DNA of 52,166 bases from an uncultured Flavobacteriales bacterium (GCA_938075455.1 CALJHN010000023.1:1-52166), one strand, 5' to 3'. Numbered from the stretch's first letter, positions 26,195-35,816 are shown. The notes: a model not told the origin generated them from the letters alone. Numbers and translations: made by a program.

Positions 26195-27708
26195 TTTAAA
26201 AATTGTTTTAACCTTTCTAAGCTTCTATACTGAATAGCTTCTGCAACGTGCTGAGTTTTAATATTTACAGAGCAGTCTAGATCTGCTATTGTTCTAGAGA
26301 TTTTTTTAATCCTATTGAAACTTCTAGCTGAAAACTTTAAAGTCTTTGCAGCATTCCTTAGGAATTCTAAAGTTTCTATCGAAAGCTCACAGTACGACAG
26401 AATTTCTTTAGTATTTAAAAGTGCGTTGTTTTTTCCCTGTCTTCTAAACTGGACACCTCTAACACTTTGGACTCTTTCCTTTATAGTTTCACTTTTTTCT
26501 TCTAAACCACCAACACTTGTCAGTTTATCAATTGATACTGATTCAACTTCTATTTGAAGGTCTATTCTATCCAATAGCGGTTGGCTTAATTTCGAAAGAT
26601 ATTGTTGAACTTTATAGAAAGATTGACTATTGGTAGAATTTTCAAAATAATTCCCATTTGGAGTTGGATTCATTGCTGCTACCAACATAATATTTGAAGG
26701 GAAATCCACAGATCCTGAAGCTCTAGAAATAGTTACTCTTCCTTCCTCTAACGGCTGTCTTAGAACTTCTAAAACAACTCTTTTAAATTCTGGTAACTCG
26801 TCTAAAAAAAGAACTCCATTATGTGCTAGGGATATCTCTCCAGGTCTTGGGTGGGAGCCACCACCCACTAATGCAACGTTTGAAATAGTATGATGAGGAC
26901 TTCTAAAAGGTGGTTTGAAAATAAGATTGTTTTTTTGGTTAAACTCTCCTAGATAAGAATAAATTTTTGTAGTTTCTAGCATTTCAGATTCGCTTAAGTC
27001 TGGAAGAATTGTTGGGATTCTCTTTGCTAGCATTGACTTGCCTGAGCCCGGAGGTCCAATAAGTAAAATATTATGAGAACCAGCTGCAGCAATTTCGATA
27101 GCTCTTTTGGCAACTTGTTGTCCGATAACATCTGAAAAATTAATTGCTTCAATTTTATTATTTATTTTTTTTCTATTTATTCTTTTTTTGAGGATGAGTT
27201 TTTTATCTAAAAAATGATCTATTAATTGTTGCAAGCTTTTTACACCAATAATGTTTAATCCTTTTACTAGACTTGCTTCTTCTAAATTATTTGCTGGAAT
27301 AATTATTCCTTTCATCCCTGATTTTTTAGCTTTTATAGCCATAGACAAAACTCCTCTTACTGATCTTAGAGTTCCGTCTAATGACAACTCTCCCATTACA
27401 ACATAGTCTTTAAATAAGCCAAGTTTAATTTGCCCTGATGCACAGAGAATTCCAAGTGCAATTGGTAAATCATAGGCACTTCCTTCCTTTTTTAAATCTG
27501 CTGGAGCTAGATTTATGATAATTTCTTTTACTGGAATTTTAAAACCAATATTTTTAAGTGCTGCTGATATCCTGTAATGAGATTCTTTAACAGCATTATC
27601 GGGTAGTCCTACCAACAAAAACTTTGCTCCTCTTGAAACATTTACTTCTACTTCTACTTTTTGAGCCTCAATTCCCTCTAAAGCGCAACCAATTACTTTC
27701 TCAATCAT
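26191..27708 (-). CDS. comM: ComM/YifB-family Mg-chelatase-like AAA+ ATPase
   Basis: 505 aa with an N-terminal ChlI-like domain, a Mg-chelatase AAA+ core and a C-terminal Mg_chelatase_C domain. Walker A GPPGSGKS lies at residues 218-225 and Walker B in GVLFLDELPEF near 294-304. The arginine-rich part ARSFNRIKKISRTIADL is typical near the C-terminus. ComM is a branch-migration helicase assisting natural transformation in several bacteria. It lies 48 bases downstream of hemL on the same strand, so the two may share a transcript. Its stop overlaps the ppiD stop. Confidence 0.95.
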   Translation of the reverse strand: MIEKVIGCALEGIEAQKVEVEVNVSRGAKFLLVGLPDNAVKESHYRISAALKNIGFKIPVKEIIINLAPADLKKEGSAYDLPIALGILCASGQIKLGLFKDYVVMGELSLDGTLRSVRGVLSMAIKAKKSGMKGIIIPANNLEEASLVKGLNIIGVKSLQQLIDHFLDKKLILKKRINRKKINNKIEAINFSDVIGQQVAKRAIEIAAAGSHNILLIGPPGSGKSMLAKRIPTILPDLSESEMLETTKIYSYLGEFNQKNNLIFKPPFRSPHHTISNVALVGGGSHPRPGEISLAHNGVLFLDELPEFKRVVLEVLRQPLEEGRVTISRASGSVDFPSNIMLVAAMNPTPNGNYFENSTNSQSFYKVQQYLSKLSQPLLDRIDLQIEVESVSIDKLTSVGGLEEKSETIKERVQSVRGVQFRRQGKNNALLNTKEILSYCELSIETLEFLRNAAKTLKFSARSFNRIKKISRTIADLDCSVNIKTQHVAEAIQYRSLERLKQFLN

Positions 27709-27756
27709 TTTTTTTGAACAAAGAAAGAATCCTAAGAACTTAAGTTTTTTACGTAG

Positions 27757-29052
27757 TTAAATTTTTGTGATTATTTTTCCAAATGAATCTATGGTATGAT
27801 CTAAATCTTGATATGAAATTGCATCGTTTAAAAAATAGCTTTCAAAAGCACTGGGCGGTAGATATACTCCGTAGGAAAGCATTCCATGGAAATAGTTCTT
27901 AAAATGAGTATTATCCCCGGCTTTTGCAGTTTCAAAATTCACTACTGGATGATTTGTAAAGTGAAGCGATATCATGGAGCCAATACTATTTATTTGGTAT
28001 GGTAAATTACTTTTTGATAATGATTCTTCCAATCCAGCTCTTAAATAAGCTGTTTTATCATTTAAAGAAGTATAAACGGCTGGGGTTGACTTCAAATATT
28101 TTAGCATTGCATATCCGGCAGACATAGCAATAGGATTTCCACTTAGTGTTCCAGCTTGGTAGACAGGACCATCAGGTGCTAGAAAATTCATAATTTCCTT
28201 ACTACCGCCAAATGCACCTACAGGCAATCCTCCACCTATAACCTTTCCATAAGTTACAATATCTGCCTTGACTCCCAAGATTTCTTGAGCACCGCCTAGA
28301 GCGAGCCTAAATCCTGTCATTACTTCGTCAAAAATTAATAACGAACCATTTTGAGTACACAATTCCCTAAGCTGATTGATAAAATTTTTCTCAGGCAAAA
28401 CACAGCCCATGTTTCCAGCAATTGGTTCTATGATAATAGCTGCTATTTTCTCGGGATATTTTTCAAAAAGCTCTTTAACTTGATTTATATTATTATAATT
28501 GGCTAATAAAGTATCTGAAGCTGTTGACTTGGTTATACCAGGACTATTCGGAACACCAAAAGTAGAGGCTCCACTTCCAGCCTGAATTAGGAAAGAATCT
28601 GCATGCCCGTGATAACATCCAGAAAATTTAATGATTTTATCTCTTTTGGTGAAGCCTCTAGCTAATCTCACAGCACTCATACAGGCTTCCGTACCGGAAT
28701 TTACAAACCTTACCTTATCAATATTGGGAGCTAAAGAAACCAATAGATTAGCCATTTTTGTTTCCAATTCTGTTGGGATACCATAGGATGTCCCTTTTTT
28801 AGATTGTTCATTAATTGCGTTGATTATTTCAGGATGAGCATGACCTATAATCATTGGCCCCCATGAAGAAATATAATCTATATATTTATTGCCATCTTCG
28901 TCAATTAAATACGCTCCTAGTGCATTTTTTATAAAAATGGGTGTTCCTCCAACAGACTTAAATGCTCTTACAGGTGAATTTACTCCACCAGGTATTACTT
29001 TCTGAGCTTGTTCGAATAATTTTTTAGATCTATTATTTATGAGTTTAAACAT
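27757..29052 (-). CDS. hemL: Glutamate-1-semialdehyde 2,1-aminomutase
   Basis: PLP enzyme making 5-aminolevulinate in the C5 heme pathway, 431 aa, cytoplasmic. The PLP lysine is Lys270 in [18 protein letters not shown] and the Asp in [25 protein letters not shown] and [10 protein letters not shown] further define the family. Start ATG at 29052. It is divergent from kynU with a 62-bp spacer that contains kynU's promoter. It is separate from hemG and hemH, so heme genes are dispersed here. Confidence 0.97.
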   Translation of the reverse strand: MFKLINNRSKKLFEQAQKVIPGGVNSPVRAFKSVGGTPIFIKNALGAYLIDEDGNKYIDYISSWGPMIIGHAHPEIINAINEQSKKGTSYGIPTELETKMANLLVSLAPNIDKVRFVNSGTEACMSAVRLARGFTKRDKIIKFSGCYHGHADSFLIQAGSGASTFGVPNSPGITKSTASDTLLANYNNINQVKELFEKYPEKIAAIIIEPIAGNMGCVLPEKNFINQLRELCTQNGSLLIFDEVMTGFRLALGGAQEILGVKADIVTYGKVIGGGLPVGAFGGSKEIMNFLAPDGPVYQAGTLSGNPIAMSAGYAMLKYLKSTPAVYTSLNDKTAYLRAGLEESLSKSNLPYQINSIGSMISLHFTNHPVVNFETAKAGDNTHFKNYFHGMLSYGVYLPPSAFESYFLNDAISYQDLDHTIDSFGKIITKI

Positions 29053-29079
29053 TTTGATGTCCTTAAGATTTAATTCAGT

Positions 29080-29087
29080 TATATTTG
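29080..29087 (+). promoter_or_regulatory. Bacteroidetes-type -7 box for the kynU operon
   Basis: TATATTTG is an exact match to TAnnTTTG, with TTG (29054-29056) 23 bases upstream as a possible -33 element. The GTG start at 29115 follows 27 bases later. It should drive the whole 29115-34759 run, as no internal terminator is seen. Confidence 0.65.
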
Positions 29088-29114
29088 TAAATATTAATTT
29101 AAGAGCCGAATATC

Positions 29115-30389
29115 GTGACTAATTGGGAATTTTCTTTAGACTGTGCAAGAAAACTTGATGAAAATGACAAATTAAGTACTTACAGAGAACGTTTTTTTAT
29201 ACCTAACTTCTCAGGTAGGGAATCTTTGTATTTCTCAGGAAATTCATTAGGATTACAACCTAAAAATGTTCAAAACTATATCCAAAATGAACTTGACGAC
29301 TGGTCAAAATGGGGAGTGGAAGGTCATGAAAAAGCTAAAAACCCATGGCTAGATTATCACGAAATTTTTAACGATAAAATATCTCCAATTGTTGGTGCTA
29401 AAAATAAGGAATTGGTGGTAACCCATAGCTTAACTACCAATCTACATCTTTTGTTAATTTCATTTTACAGACCTAACAAAAAAAGATTTAAAATATTATG
29501 CGAGAAAAAAGCATTTCCTAGTGATCAGTATGCTTTACAAAGTCAGGCCAAAATACACAATCTAAATCCCGAAGATTGTATTGTAGAGGTTGGGGCCAGA
29601 GACGGGGAACATATTATTAGAAGTGAAGACATTATTTCAAAAATCAATGAACTTGGTCAACAGTTAGCTTTGGTTATGATTGGTGGAGTAAATTACTACT
29701 CTGGTCAGGTTTTCAATATGCAATCCATAACCACTGCAGGTCACAATGTTGGTGCATTTGTAGGGTTTGACTTGGCACACGGAGTAGGAAATATTCCTTT
29801 AAAACTCAACGAATGGAATGTTGACTTTGCTGCATGGTGTTCTTATAAATACCTTAACTCTGGTCCTGGTGGAGTAAGTGGATTATACATCCATGAAAAA
29901 CATGTTGCAAATCCAAATATTTTAAGGCTTGCTGGTTGGTGGGGCCATAAAAAAGAAGATAGGTTTAAAATGCCCGATAAATTCTCTCCTATTCCTACTG
30001 CTGAGAGCTGGCAATTATCTAATGCCCCCGTTTTTGCCATGGCAGCTCACAAAGCATCTGTAGATTTATTTAATGAAGTTGGAATGGAAAAACTTAGAAA
30101 TAAAAGTATTTCACTAACCAATTATCTAGAATTTATTATAAATCAAATCAATGAAAAAAAAGAATCTTTTTTAGAAATTATCACACCAAGTAATTCCGAT
30201 GAAAGAGGTTGTCAACTTTCTATTATTGCTCACGGAAACGGAAAAGAATTATTTCAAGAGCTTTCTAAAAACCATATTGTTGTAGACTGGAGAGAGCCCA
30301 ATGCTATAAGAGTTGCACCTGTTCCTTTTTACAATAGTTTTCTAGATGTTTATGAGTTTGGAAGAGTATTAAATAATTATTTAAAATAA
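29115..30389 (+). CDS. kynU: Kynureninase
   Basis: PLP enzyme cleaving 3-hydroxykynurenine to 3-hydroxyanthranilate and alanine, 424 aa, cytoplasmic. The PLP lysine is Lys245 in [13 protein letters not shown], with [10 protein letters not shown] preceding it and FPSDQYA at 134-140, all typical. The end [18 protein letters not shown] is also a family hallmark. The start codon is GTG at 29115. It heads the operon with kmo, so together they would convert kynurenine to 3-hydroxyanthranilate for quinolinate and NAD synthesis. Tryptophan dioxygenase, kynurenine formamidase and HaaO are not in the window. Confidence 0.97.
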   Translation: MTNWEFSLDCARKLDENDKLSTYRERFFIPNFSGRESLYFSGNSLGLQPKNVQNYIQNELDDWSKWGVEGHEKAKNPWLDYHEIFNDKISPIVGAKNKELVVTHSLTTNLHLLLISFYRPNKKRFKILCEKKAFPSDQYALQSQAKIHNLNPEDCIVEVGARDGEHIIRSEDIISKINELGQQLALVMIGGVNYYSGQVFNMQSITTAGHNVGAFVGFDLAHGVGNIPLKLNEWNVDFAAWCSYKYLNSGPGGVSGLYIHEKHVANPNILRLAGWWGHKKEDRFKMPDKFSPIPTAESWQLSNAPVFAMAAHKASVDLFNEVGMEKLRNKSISLTNYLEFIINQINEKKESFLEIITPSNSDERGCQLSIIAHGNGKELFQELSKNHIVVDWREPNAIRVAPVPFYNSFLDVYEFGRVLNNYLK

Positions 30390-30391
30390 TT

Positions 30392-30550
30392 GTGAATCCT
30401 GAAATAAAAATATCTTTTCTAGCAATAATGACAGTTGTTTTTGGATTAGTGGTATGGAGAATTTCAAATAAAGTTTTTTCAGCAAATAAAAGAATCCAAC
30501 ATAGTAAATTTGAAAAATCTGAATATAGAAAAAGATGGAAAAGAAAGTAA
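30392..30550 (+). CDS. 52-aa membrane microprotein overlapping kmo
   Basis: Starts GTG at 30392, two bases after the kynU stop, and ends TAA at 30548-30550, overlapping the kmo ATG at 30535 by 16 bases in another frame. Residues about 7-23 form one hydrophobic helix (ISFLAIMTVVFGLVVWR), followed by a strongly basic tail ending in RKRWKRK. That topology places the tail in the cytoplasm. No name can be given. Position and composition suggest a real gene, but homologue evidence is lacking; it may just be open sequence. Confidence 0.5.
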   Translation: MNPEIKISFLAIMTVVFGLVVWRISNKVFSANKRIQHSKFEKSEYRKRWKRK

Positions 30551-31875
30551 TTATAGTAGGTGCAGGTTTAGTGGGCTCCTTGTGGGCTGTTTACATGCAA
30601 AAAGCGGGGTATCAAGTAGTAATTTACGAAAGAAGATCAGACATTAGAAAAGCGGAAATTAGCGCTGGAAAATCTATAAATCTAGCACTTTCTGAACGCG
30701 GATGGAATTCTTTAAAAGCAGCAGGTGTAGAAAAAGAAATTGAAAAAATTGCCATTCCAATGAGCGGAAGAATAATGCATAGCATTAAGGGAGATTTGAC
30801 TTACCAAGCATATGGGAAAAAAGACGAAGCAATATATTCAGTTTCAAGAGGCCATCTTAATGCAATCATGATGGATCTTGCAGAAAGTAAAGGAAATACC
30901 AAAATTCATTATCAGCACCAATGCTTAGATGCTAATTTAGAAAAAGGCCATATCACTTTAAAAAACCTGAATACTCAAGAAATAATTGAAGACAAAGCAG
31001 ACGTTATTTTTGCTGCCGACGGTGCGTTTTCTGCAGTTCGATACAACTCTATGCAAAAGGTAGATAGATTTAATTTTAGCCAATTTTACATTGAAGACGG
31101 TTACAAAGAATTGCTTTTGCCGGCAGATAAAAATGGAAATTATAAAATTGAAAAAAACGCCCTACACATCTGGCCCAGAGGACGTTTTATGCTGATTGCT
31201 TTACCAAATGAAGACGGCTCTTTTACTTGTACTTTATTTATGCCTTTTGAAAATGACAAGTATGCATTTAAACAATTAGATAGCGATGATAAAATTGAGC
31301 ATTTTGTAAAAGAAGTATTTCCAGATTTTTATGAAATGATTCCAAATTTGATTGAAAACTGGCATCAAAATCCACTATCTTCTATGTCTATAACAAGGTG
31401 TTTCCCTTGGACGGTTGGGAAATTTGCTCTCATGGGAGACTCTGCGCATTCAACTGTACCTTTTTATGGACAAGGTATGAATGCTGGATTTGAAGATTGT
31501 TTTGTAATGTGGGAGCTTTACAAAAAACATAAAGACTGGGATAAAACATTCAAAATATATCAAGAAATTAGAAAGCCAGATGGGGACGCTCTACAAGACC
31601 TTTCGCTAGATAATTATTACGTAATGAGAGATCATGTTTCAGATGAGAAATTCTTACTTCAGAAAAAAATTGAAGCTAAAATTCATGAGCGCCATCCAAA
31701 CAAATGGATTCCATTATATAGCCAAGTATCGTTTAGCAACATAAGATATTCTGATGCTTACAAAAAAGGAAAAGTTCAAGAAGAGATAATGCAAAAAGTT
31801 ATGAGTTCTCCTACTATTGAAAAAAATTGGGACTCTAAAGAAGTTGAAAATCAAATATTATCTATGATTAAATAA
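30535..31875 (+). CDS. kmo: Kynurenine 3-monooxygenase
   Basis: FAD-dependent aromatic hydroxylase turning L-kynurenine into 3-hydroxykynurenine with NADPH and O2, 446 aa. N-terminal FAD fold GAGLVGS at residues 9-15; later GRFMLIALPNEDGSFTCTLF and the second FAD motif ALMGDSAHSTVPFYGQGMNA with GFEDC are diagnostic of KMO within the group A flavin monooxygenases. C-terminal helices probably make it membrane-associated. It follows kynU, and the pair gives the oxygen-dependent route to 3-hydroxyanthranilate. Start ATG at 30535 is well supported by the FAD fold. Confidence 0.97.
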   Translation: MEKKVIIVGAGLVGSLWAVYMQKAGYQVVIYERRSDIRKAEISAGKSINLALSERGWNSLKAAGVEKEIEKIAIPMSGRIMHSIKGDLTYQAYGKKDEAIYSVSRGHLNAIMMDLAESKGNTKIHYQHQCLDANLEKGHITLKNLNTQEIIEDKADVIFAADGAFSAVRYNSMQKVDRFNFSQFYIEDGYKELLLPADKNGNYKIEKNALHIWPRGRFMLIALPNEDGSFTCTLFMPFENDKYAFKQLDSDDKIEHFVKEVFPDFYEMIPNLIENWHQNPLSSMSITRCFPWTVGKFALMGDSAHSTVPFYGQGMNAGFEDCFVMWELYKKHKDWDKTFKIYQEIRKPDGDALQDLSLDNYYVMRDHVSDEKFLLQKKIEAKIHERHPNKWIPLYSQVSFSNIRYSDAYKKGKVQEEIMQKVMSSPTIEKNWDSKEVENQILSMIK

Positions 31876-31877
31876 TT

Positions 31878-32639
31878 ATGCGGAATTCCCTATTTCTTAT
31901 ATTAATATTTATTTCAGCGATTGGGAACAGTCAGATGAAAATGAATCAGAGAAAGAATATTCCATTAGTAGACTTTAATGGCACTTATCAATTACAAAAT
32001 TTTTATTTAAGCCCTGGACTTACTTACATGTTTCCCTATGAAATACCAAATATCCTAACAAATTCTAATAGTGAAATAAACGCCAAAGGAAGATTGGCTT
32101 ATATTATTGAAGCAGGAGCTTATCGGATTTTTGAAAAAGGAGGAAATATTTTTAATTATTTAGACTATGGAATTGGTTATAAAAAGCTTTCCGGAAGTGA
32201 GCAAATAAATGAAAATAAGTCCATCTTTAAACAAAGATTTTTAGAAGGAAGTTTCAATTTGAATAATATTTGGCAATTATCTGACAGAAAATTTATTCAA
32301 ACAAGCATTGGATCCAATATAAATTTTAAATTGTTTGAGGAAGGAAGCCCTTCACCTAATAATACAGATAAATTAACTTTGGCATTTCATTTAAAAGTTG
32401 GCTACGGATTTAAAGTAAAAAAAACTTTATTTGTAATTCCAACAATCGAGTCCCCTTTTATAGCGTTAAAGAAATGGGAACAAGGAAAATCTACATATGG
32501 GATTTTCAGCAGCAGGTATAGACCCTTAATATTTAAAGTAAAATTTATATGGCTTAAAAAACTTGGTAAAGGAAAGTGTCCTGAAGCACTTACAAGCCCA
32601 GAAGACAAAGCTAGATACGAAAGAAATTATATGCAATAA
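31878..32639 (+). CDS. Putative outer-membrane beta-barrel-like protein
   Basis: 253 aa starting ATG at 31878. Residues 1-18 form a signal peptide, and the rest is rich in alternating hydrophobic/polar strands with aromatic residues (YLDYGIGYKKL, FIQTSIGSNINF, LTLAFHLKVGYGFKV), which suggests an outer-membrane barrel. The C-terminus, with CPEALTSPEDKARYER, is polar and charged rather than a typical barrel end. I know no named family. It sits two bases after kmo and its stop shares an overlap (TAATG) with the thioesterase start, so it is part of the same operon. Function unknown. Confidence 0.75.
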   Translation: MRNSLFLILIFISAIGNSQMKMNQRKNIPLVDFNGTYQLQNFYLSPGLTYMFPYEIPNILTNSNSEINAKGRLAYIIEAGAYRIFEKGGNIFNYLDYGIGYKKLSGSEQINENKSIFKQRFLEGSFNLNNIWQLSDRKFIQTSIGSNINFKLFEEGSPSPNNTDKLTLAFHLKVGYGFKVKKTLFVIPTIESPFIALKKWEQGKSTYGIFSSRYRPLIFKVKFIWLKKLGKGKCPEALTSPEDKARYERNYMQ

Positions 32640-33163
32640 TGAAAAATTCTCAAAAAAAAGCAACAGAATCCTTAGCAGTTCAAACAAAAATGGTTTTACC
32701 CAATGATACCAATCCATTAAATACACTTTTTGGAGGAAGACTATTGGAGTGGATGGATGAAATAGCAAGTATATCAGCTCACAAACACTGTGGTCGAGTA
32801 GTCGTAACTGCATCCATCAATAATGTTTCATTTGACGAACCTATATTCGCAGGGGAAATTGTATCATTACATGCAAAAGTAAGTAGAGCATTCAACTCTT
32901 CGATGGAAGTCTTTATAGACGTTTTTGTAGAAAATACGGATGGTAGCCGAAGAAAATGTAACGAAGCCATTTATAATTTTGTAGCAATTGACCAAAATAG
33001 AAACCCAATAAGTGTTCCAACTTTAATTCCCGAAACACAAATTGACAAAAAGAGATTTGATTCTGCATTAAGAAGAAAACAACTTAGTTTAGTTCTAGCT
33101 GGAAAATTAAAACCAGAAGATGCTACAGAACTTAAAAATGCTTTATTCCCTAAATTAAAATGA
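32639..33163 (+). CDS. Acyl-CoA thioesterase (hotdog fold)
   Basis: 174-aa hotdog enzyme predicted to hydrolyse acyl-CoA to the free fatty acid and CoA in the cytoplasm. DTNPLNTLFGGRLLEWMDEI is the classic N-terminal motif of the YciA/BFIT-type family, with the catalytic Asp/Asn in its vicinity; VVTASINNVSFDEPI follows. A C-terminal helix-rich segment (about 125-174) is usual in the Bacteroidetes form. ATG at 32639 overlaps the upstream TAA as TAATG, and the stop overlaps the DUF4254 start as ATGA. Confidence 0.93.
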   Translation: MKNSQKKATESLAVQTKMVLPNDTNPLNTLFGGRLLEWMDEIASISAHKHCGRVVVTASINNVSFDEPIFAGEIVSLHAKVSRAFNSSMEVFIDVFVENTDGSRRKCNEAIYNFVAIDQNRNPISVPTLIPETQIDKKRFDSALRRKQLSLVLAGKLKPEDATELKNALFPKLK

Positions 33164-33765
33164 AAGCAAAAACTTGTAATGATATTTTTGAAAAAGCAAT
33201 TGACTATTACCATATTAATAATGAGGTTGATTCATCTTATTCCAACCCTTTTAAAAAAGAAACACTGGAATTTTTACTTTTTGAGAAATGCTGGATAGAT
33301 ACAGTTCAATGGCATTTAGAGGATCTAATTAGAAATCCAAATTTAGATCCGAAAAACGGATTAGCTATAAAACACAGAATCGATTCTTCAAACCAAAAAA
33401 GAACAGATATTGTAGAAAGAATTGACGATTATTATTTCCATTTTTTTAAAGAAAAATCAAATAACGAGAGTAGAATTAATACTGAAAGCCCTGGATGGGT
33501 AGTGGATAGACTTTCTATTTTAAATCTGAAAATATTCCATATGAATGAGCAAACAGAAAGAAAGGATGTTTCTCAAGAACACATTTTAAATTGTAGTGAA
33601 AAATTAAATATTCTAAAAAAACAAAAAATGGATTTAAGTCTTTCTTTTGACCAACTTTTACAAGATTACAGTAGTGGAATAAAAAAAATGAAAGTCTATA
33701 GACAAATGAAAATGTATAACGACTCAACTTTAAATCCTGAGCTCTATCAAAAAAACAACTCTTAA
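33160..33765 (+). CDS. DUF4254 protein
   Basis: 201 aa, cytoplasmic, mostly helical and charged. I recognise the DUF4254 pattern from LIRNPNLDPKNGLAIKHRID with RTDIVERID and SPGWVVDRLSILNLKI, a family that often lies beside family 9 glycosyltransferases in Bacteroidetes (established from general knowledge; not verified here). Here it overlaps the thioesterase stop as ATGA and its C-terminal codons (33746-33765) overlap the glycosyltransferase in a different frame. The molecular role is unknown. It may assist lipopolysaccharide core or glycan assembly. Confidence 0.85.
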   Translation: MKAKTCNDIFEKAIDYYHINNEVDSSYSNPFKKETLEFLLFEKCWIDTVQWHLEDLIRNPNLDPKNGLAIKHRIDSSNQKRTDIVERIDDYYFHFFKEKSNNESRINTESPGWVVDRLSILNLKIFHMNEQTERKDVSQEHILNCSEKLNILKKQKMDLSLSFDQLLQDYSSGIKKMKVYRQMKMYNDSTLNPELYQKNNS

Positions 33766-34759
33766 AAATATATTAATAATACGATTTTCGGCACTTGGAG
33801 ATGTAATACTTGTAAGACCAATAATTCAACTATTTCTCAAGACATATCCCGATGTTAGAATCTGGATGGTTTCAAATATAAATAATAAGTCAATATTTGA
33901 TTTTGACGATAGATTAAAATTTATTGGTATAGATTTTAATTCAAAAGAAAAAAAAATATTTCTAATAGCTAAAAAAGTTAAAGTAGTTTCAGGAAATATA
34001 AATTTTAATGGAATTTATGACCTCCACGATGTTATTCGTTCAAAAATACTATGCTTGATGCTTTCTTCAAAAACAGAAATTACTAGAGTTTTTGAAAAGC
34101 AAAGGGGTTTAAAAAATAAAATTATAAATAAAAAAATCGGTTTACAGAAACTTAAAACATCAAGTGAGCGTTATTTAAATTGTCTAAAAAAAGATTTTGA
34201 AAAACTTGATTTTTCTAATATTAGTAAGTCTTTAGAAGCTGGAACTACAAAAAAAGACATTATTGGAATTGCACCTTTTTCTGCACATAAAAGTAAAATA
34301 TGGCCTTTATCAAACTATCAAAAAATAATTAATCATTTTAAGAACTATAATTTTGTAATTTTTGCTTTTGGAAGTCAAGAGCTAGAAGATTCAAAAACTT
34401 ACTTTTTAAAAAACTCAAACTGTAGTATGATAGATAGAAATCTAAATCTAAATGAACAAATGGAATTAATTAATGGTTTCAAAGTGTTTATTTCTATGGA
34501 TAGTGCCAATATGCATTTGGCAAGTCTTACGAGTACTAAGGTTGTCTCTGTATGGGGTCCAACACATCCTTTTTTAGGGTTTAGACCTTTATTTAATGAA
34601 GAGTTTATTGTTCAGTTAAGTAATGAAGAATTTAATGAAAGACCAATTAGTATTTATGGTAAAATAAGAAAAAAAGATAAAGTTAAAGCTGAACAGTCTA
34701 TGTCTAGAATTGATCCGGAAAGGGTAATTGAAAAAATTAATTTTGCTATTAATCAATAA
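33746..34759 (+). CDS. Family 9 glycosyltransferase (heptosyltransferase-like)
   Basis: GT9 enzyme probably transferring heptose or another sugar to an LPS core or cell-surface glycan, about 337 aa if started at 33746. The family N-terminus (NILIIRFSALGDVILVRPI) is encoded at 33767-33823, well upstream of the first ATG at 33866. The frame is open from 33734 to the stop but has no ATG, GTG or TTG there; ATC at 33746 (giving KKTTLKNILIIRFSALGD) or CTG at 33737 are the possible starts. C-terminal features include GIAPFSAHKSKIWPLSNY, SMDSANMHLASL and VSVWGPTHPFLGF, all typical. It ends one base before purS on the other strand. Confidence 0.85.
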   Translation: MKKTTLKNILIIRFSALGDVILVRPIIQLFLKTYPDVRIWMVSNINNKSIFDFDDRLKFIGIDFNSKEKKIFLIAKKVKVVSGNINFNGIYDLHDVIRSKILCLMLSSKTEITRVFEKQRGLKNKIINKKIGLQKLKTSSERYLNCLKKDFEKLDFSNISKSLEAGTTKKDIIGIAPFSAHKSKIWPLSNYQKIINHFKNYNFVIFAFGSQELEDSKTYFLKNSNCSMIDRNLNLNEQMELINGFKVFISMDSANMHLASLTSTKVVSVWGPTHPFLGFRPLFNEEFIVQLSNEEFNERPISIYGKIRKKDKVKAEQSMSRIDPERVIEKINFAINQ

Positions 34760-35011
34760 TTAAGACGGACTCAACGTGAAAGTAAAGCTTTCCATTATTT
34801 GATTACATAAAAGATTTTTGCAGGCATTCTCAACAATTTTTTTTGCAGAATTCTCATCGCTAGTTTCCACGTAAAGTGTGATATGTTTTCCAATTCTAAC
34901 ATTACTAATTTCAGTAAGACTTAAATTGTCCATACTTTGGCTCACTGCCTTGCCTTGCGGATCAAGTAACGCTTCAAGTGGCATAATATCAATACTAGCT
35001 TTAAATTTCAT
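34760..35011 (-). CDS. purS: FGAM synthase subunit PurS
   Basis: 83-aa subunit of the three-part FGAM synthetase complex (PurS, PurQ, PurL) in purine synthesis. The pattern DIMPLEALLDPQGKAV (9-24), NVRIGKHITLYVE (37-49) and the last strand are characteristic of PurS. It overlaps the pssA stop as TAATG, so the two are likely coupled, which is odd functionally. No purQ or purL is in view. Its stop abuts the glycosyltransferase stop across strands with no gap. Confidence 0.88.
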   Translation of the reverse strand: MKFKASIDIMPLEALLDPQGKAVSQSMDNLSLTEISNVRIGKHITLYVETSDENSAKKIVENACKNLLCNQIMESFTFTLSPS

Positions 35012-35724
35012 TATATAAAATTATTAATTAAAGAAAAGAACAAGTACAAAAATAGAACAATGGGAAGAATAAGAAAAGAATTTCCAAATATTATTAATAC
35101 TATAAGAAAAATTAAAGATGAAATTGCCCATATAAATAGAAGCTTGTTTTGGTCAAAATTTAAATTCTTTACTTTCAATGATAAAAATTTCCATTTACTT
35201 ACCATTAATAAGCTAATTAAAAGAATAGTTGTTGGAAATATAATTTCGTGATTAGCAATATTTATTATTAAAGTATTGAACTCGATATAAGTCCAAGTTA
35301 AACTAATTGTTATTAATGCAAAGGCAGGAATTGGTAGGCCTATGAAAAAAGCACTTTTTTCTTTCACAGTATTAAATCTAGCCAATCGAATTGCTCCTAG
35401 TAATGGAATAAGACCAAGAACAAAAAAAAGCCAAAATCCCATATCTTTTTCAACATAAAACAAAGATATTGAGCTAACAAAAAAAACAATTATAACTGGA
35501 GCAATTCCAAAAGTTATTAAGTCTGCAAAAGAATCTAATTGTGCACCTAAAGCAGATTGGACATTAAATTTTCTAGCAGTAAATCCATCTAAATAATCAA
35601 AGAGTGAAGCCAACAATATTACACTTACAGCCCAATCTATTTCTCCTAAATATGCAAAATAAATTGATGTCCAACCTAAGAGTAGGTTCAGTGAGGTTAT
35701 AATATTGGGAATATTTTTTTTCAT
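35011..35724 (-). CDS. pssA: CDP-diacylglycerol-serine O-phosphatidyltransferase
   Basis: Inner-membrane enzyme forming phosphatidylserine, the precursor of phosphatidylethanolamine, 237 aa. The CDP-alcohol phosphotransferase motif is intact at residues 43-68: Asp43, Asp46, Gly47, Arg51, Gly60, Asp64 and Asp68. About seven helices follow the short N-terminus. The combination with a start such as MKKNIPNIITSLNLLLG fits the PssA branch. It starts ATG at 35724 and is followed by purS with a TAATG overlap. Confidence 0.93.
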   Translation of the reverse strand: MKKNIPNIITSLNLLLGWTSIYFAYLGEIDWAVSVILLASLFDYLDGFTARKFNVQSALGAQLDSFADLITFGIAPVIIVFFVSSISLFYVEKDMGFWLFFVLGLIPLLGAIRLARFNTVKEKSAFFIGLPIPAFALITISLTWTYIEFNTLIINIANHEIIFPTTILLISLLMVSKWKFLSLKVKNLNFDQNKLLFIWAISSLIFLIVLIIFGNSFLILPIVLFLYLFFSLINNFI

Positions 35725-35816
35725 ATAAATGAACTAAATTAATGTAAACTTCGTTTCTAAGTATACAAAAAACCAATATTTAGTTTTTACTAACTTAAAT
35801 ATTTTTAAATTCGTCT

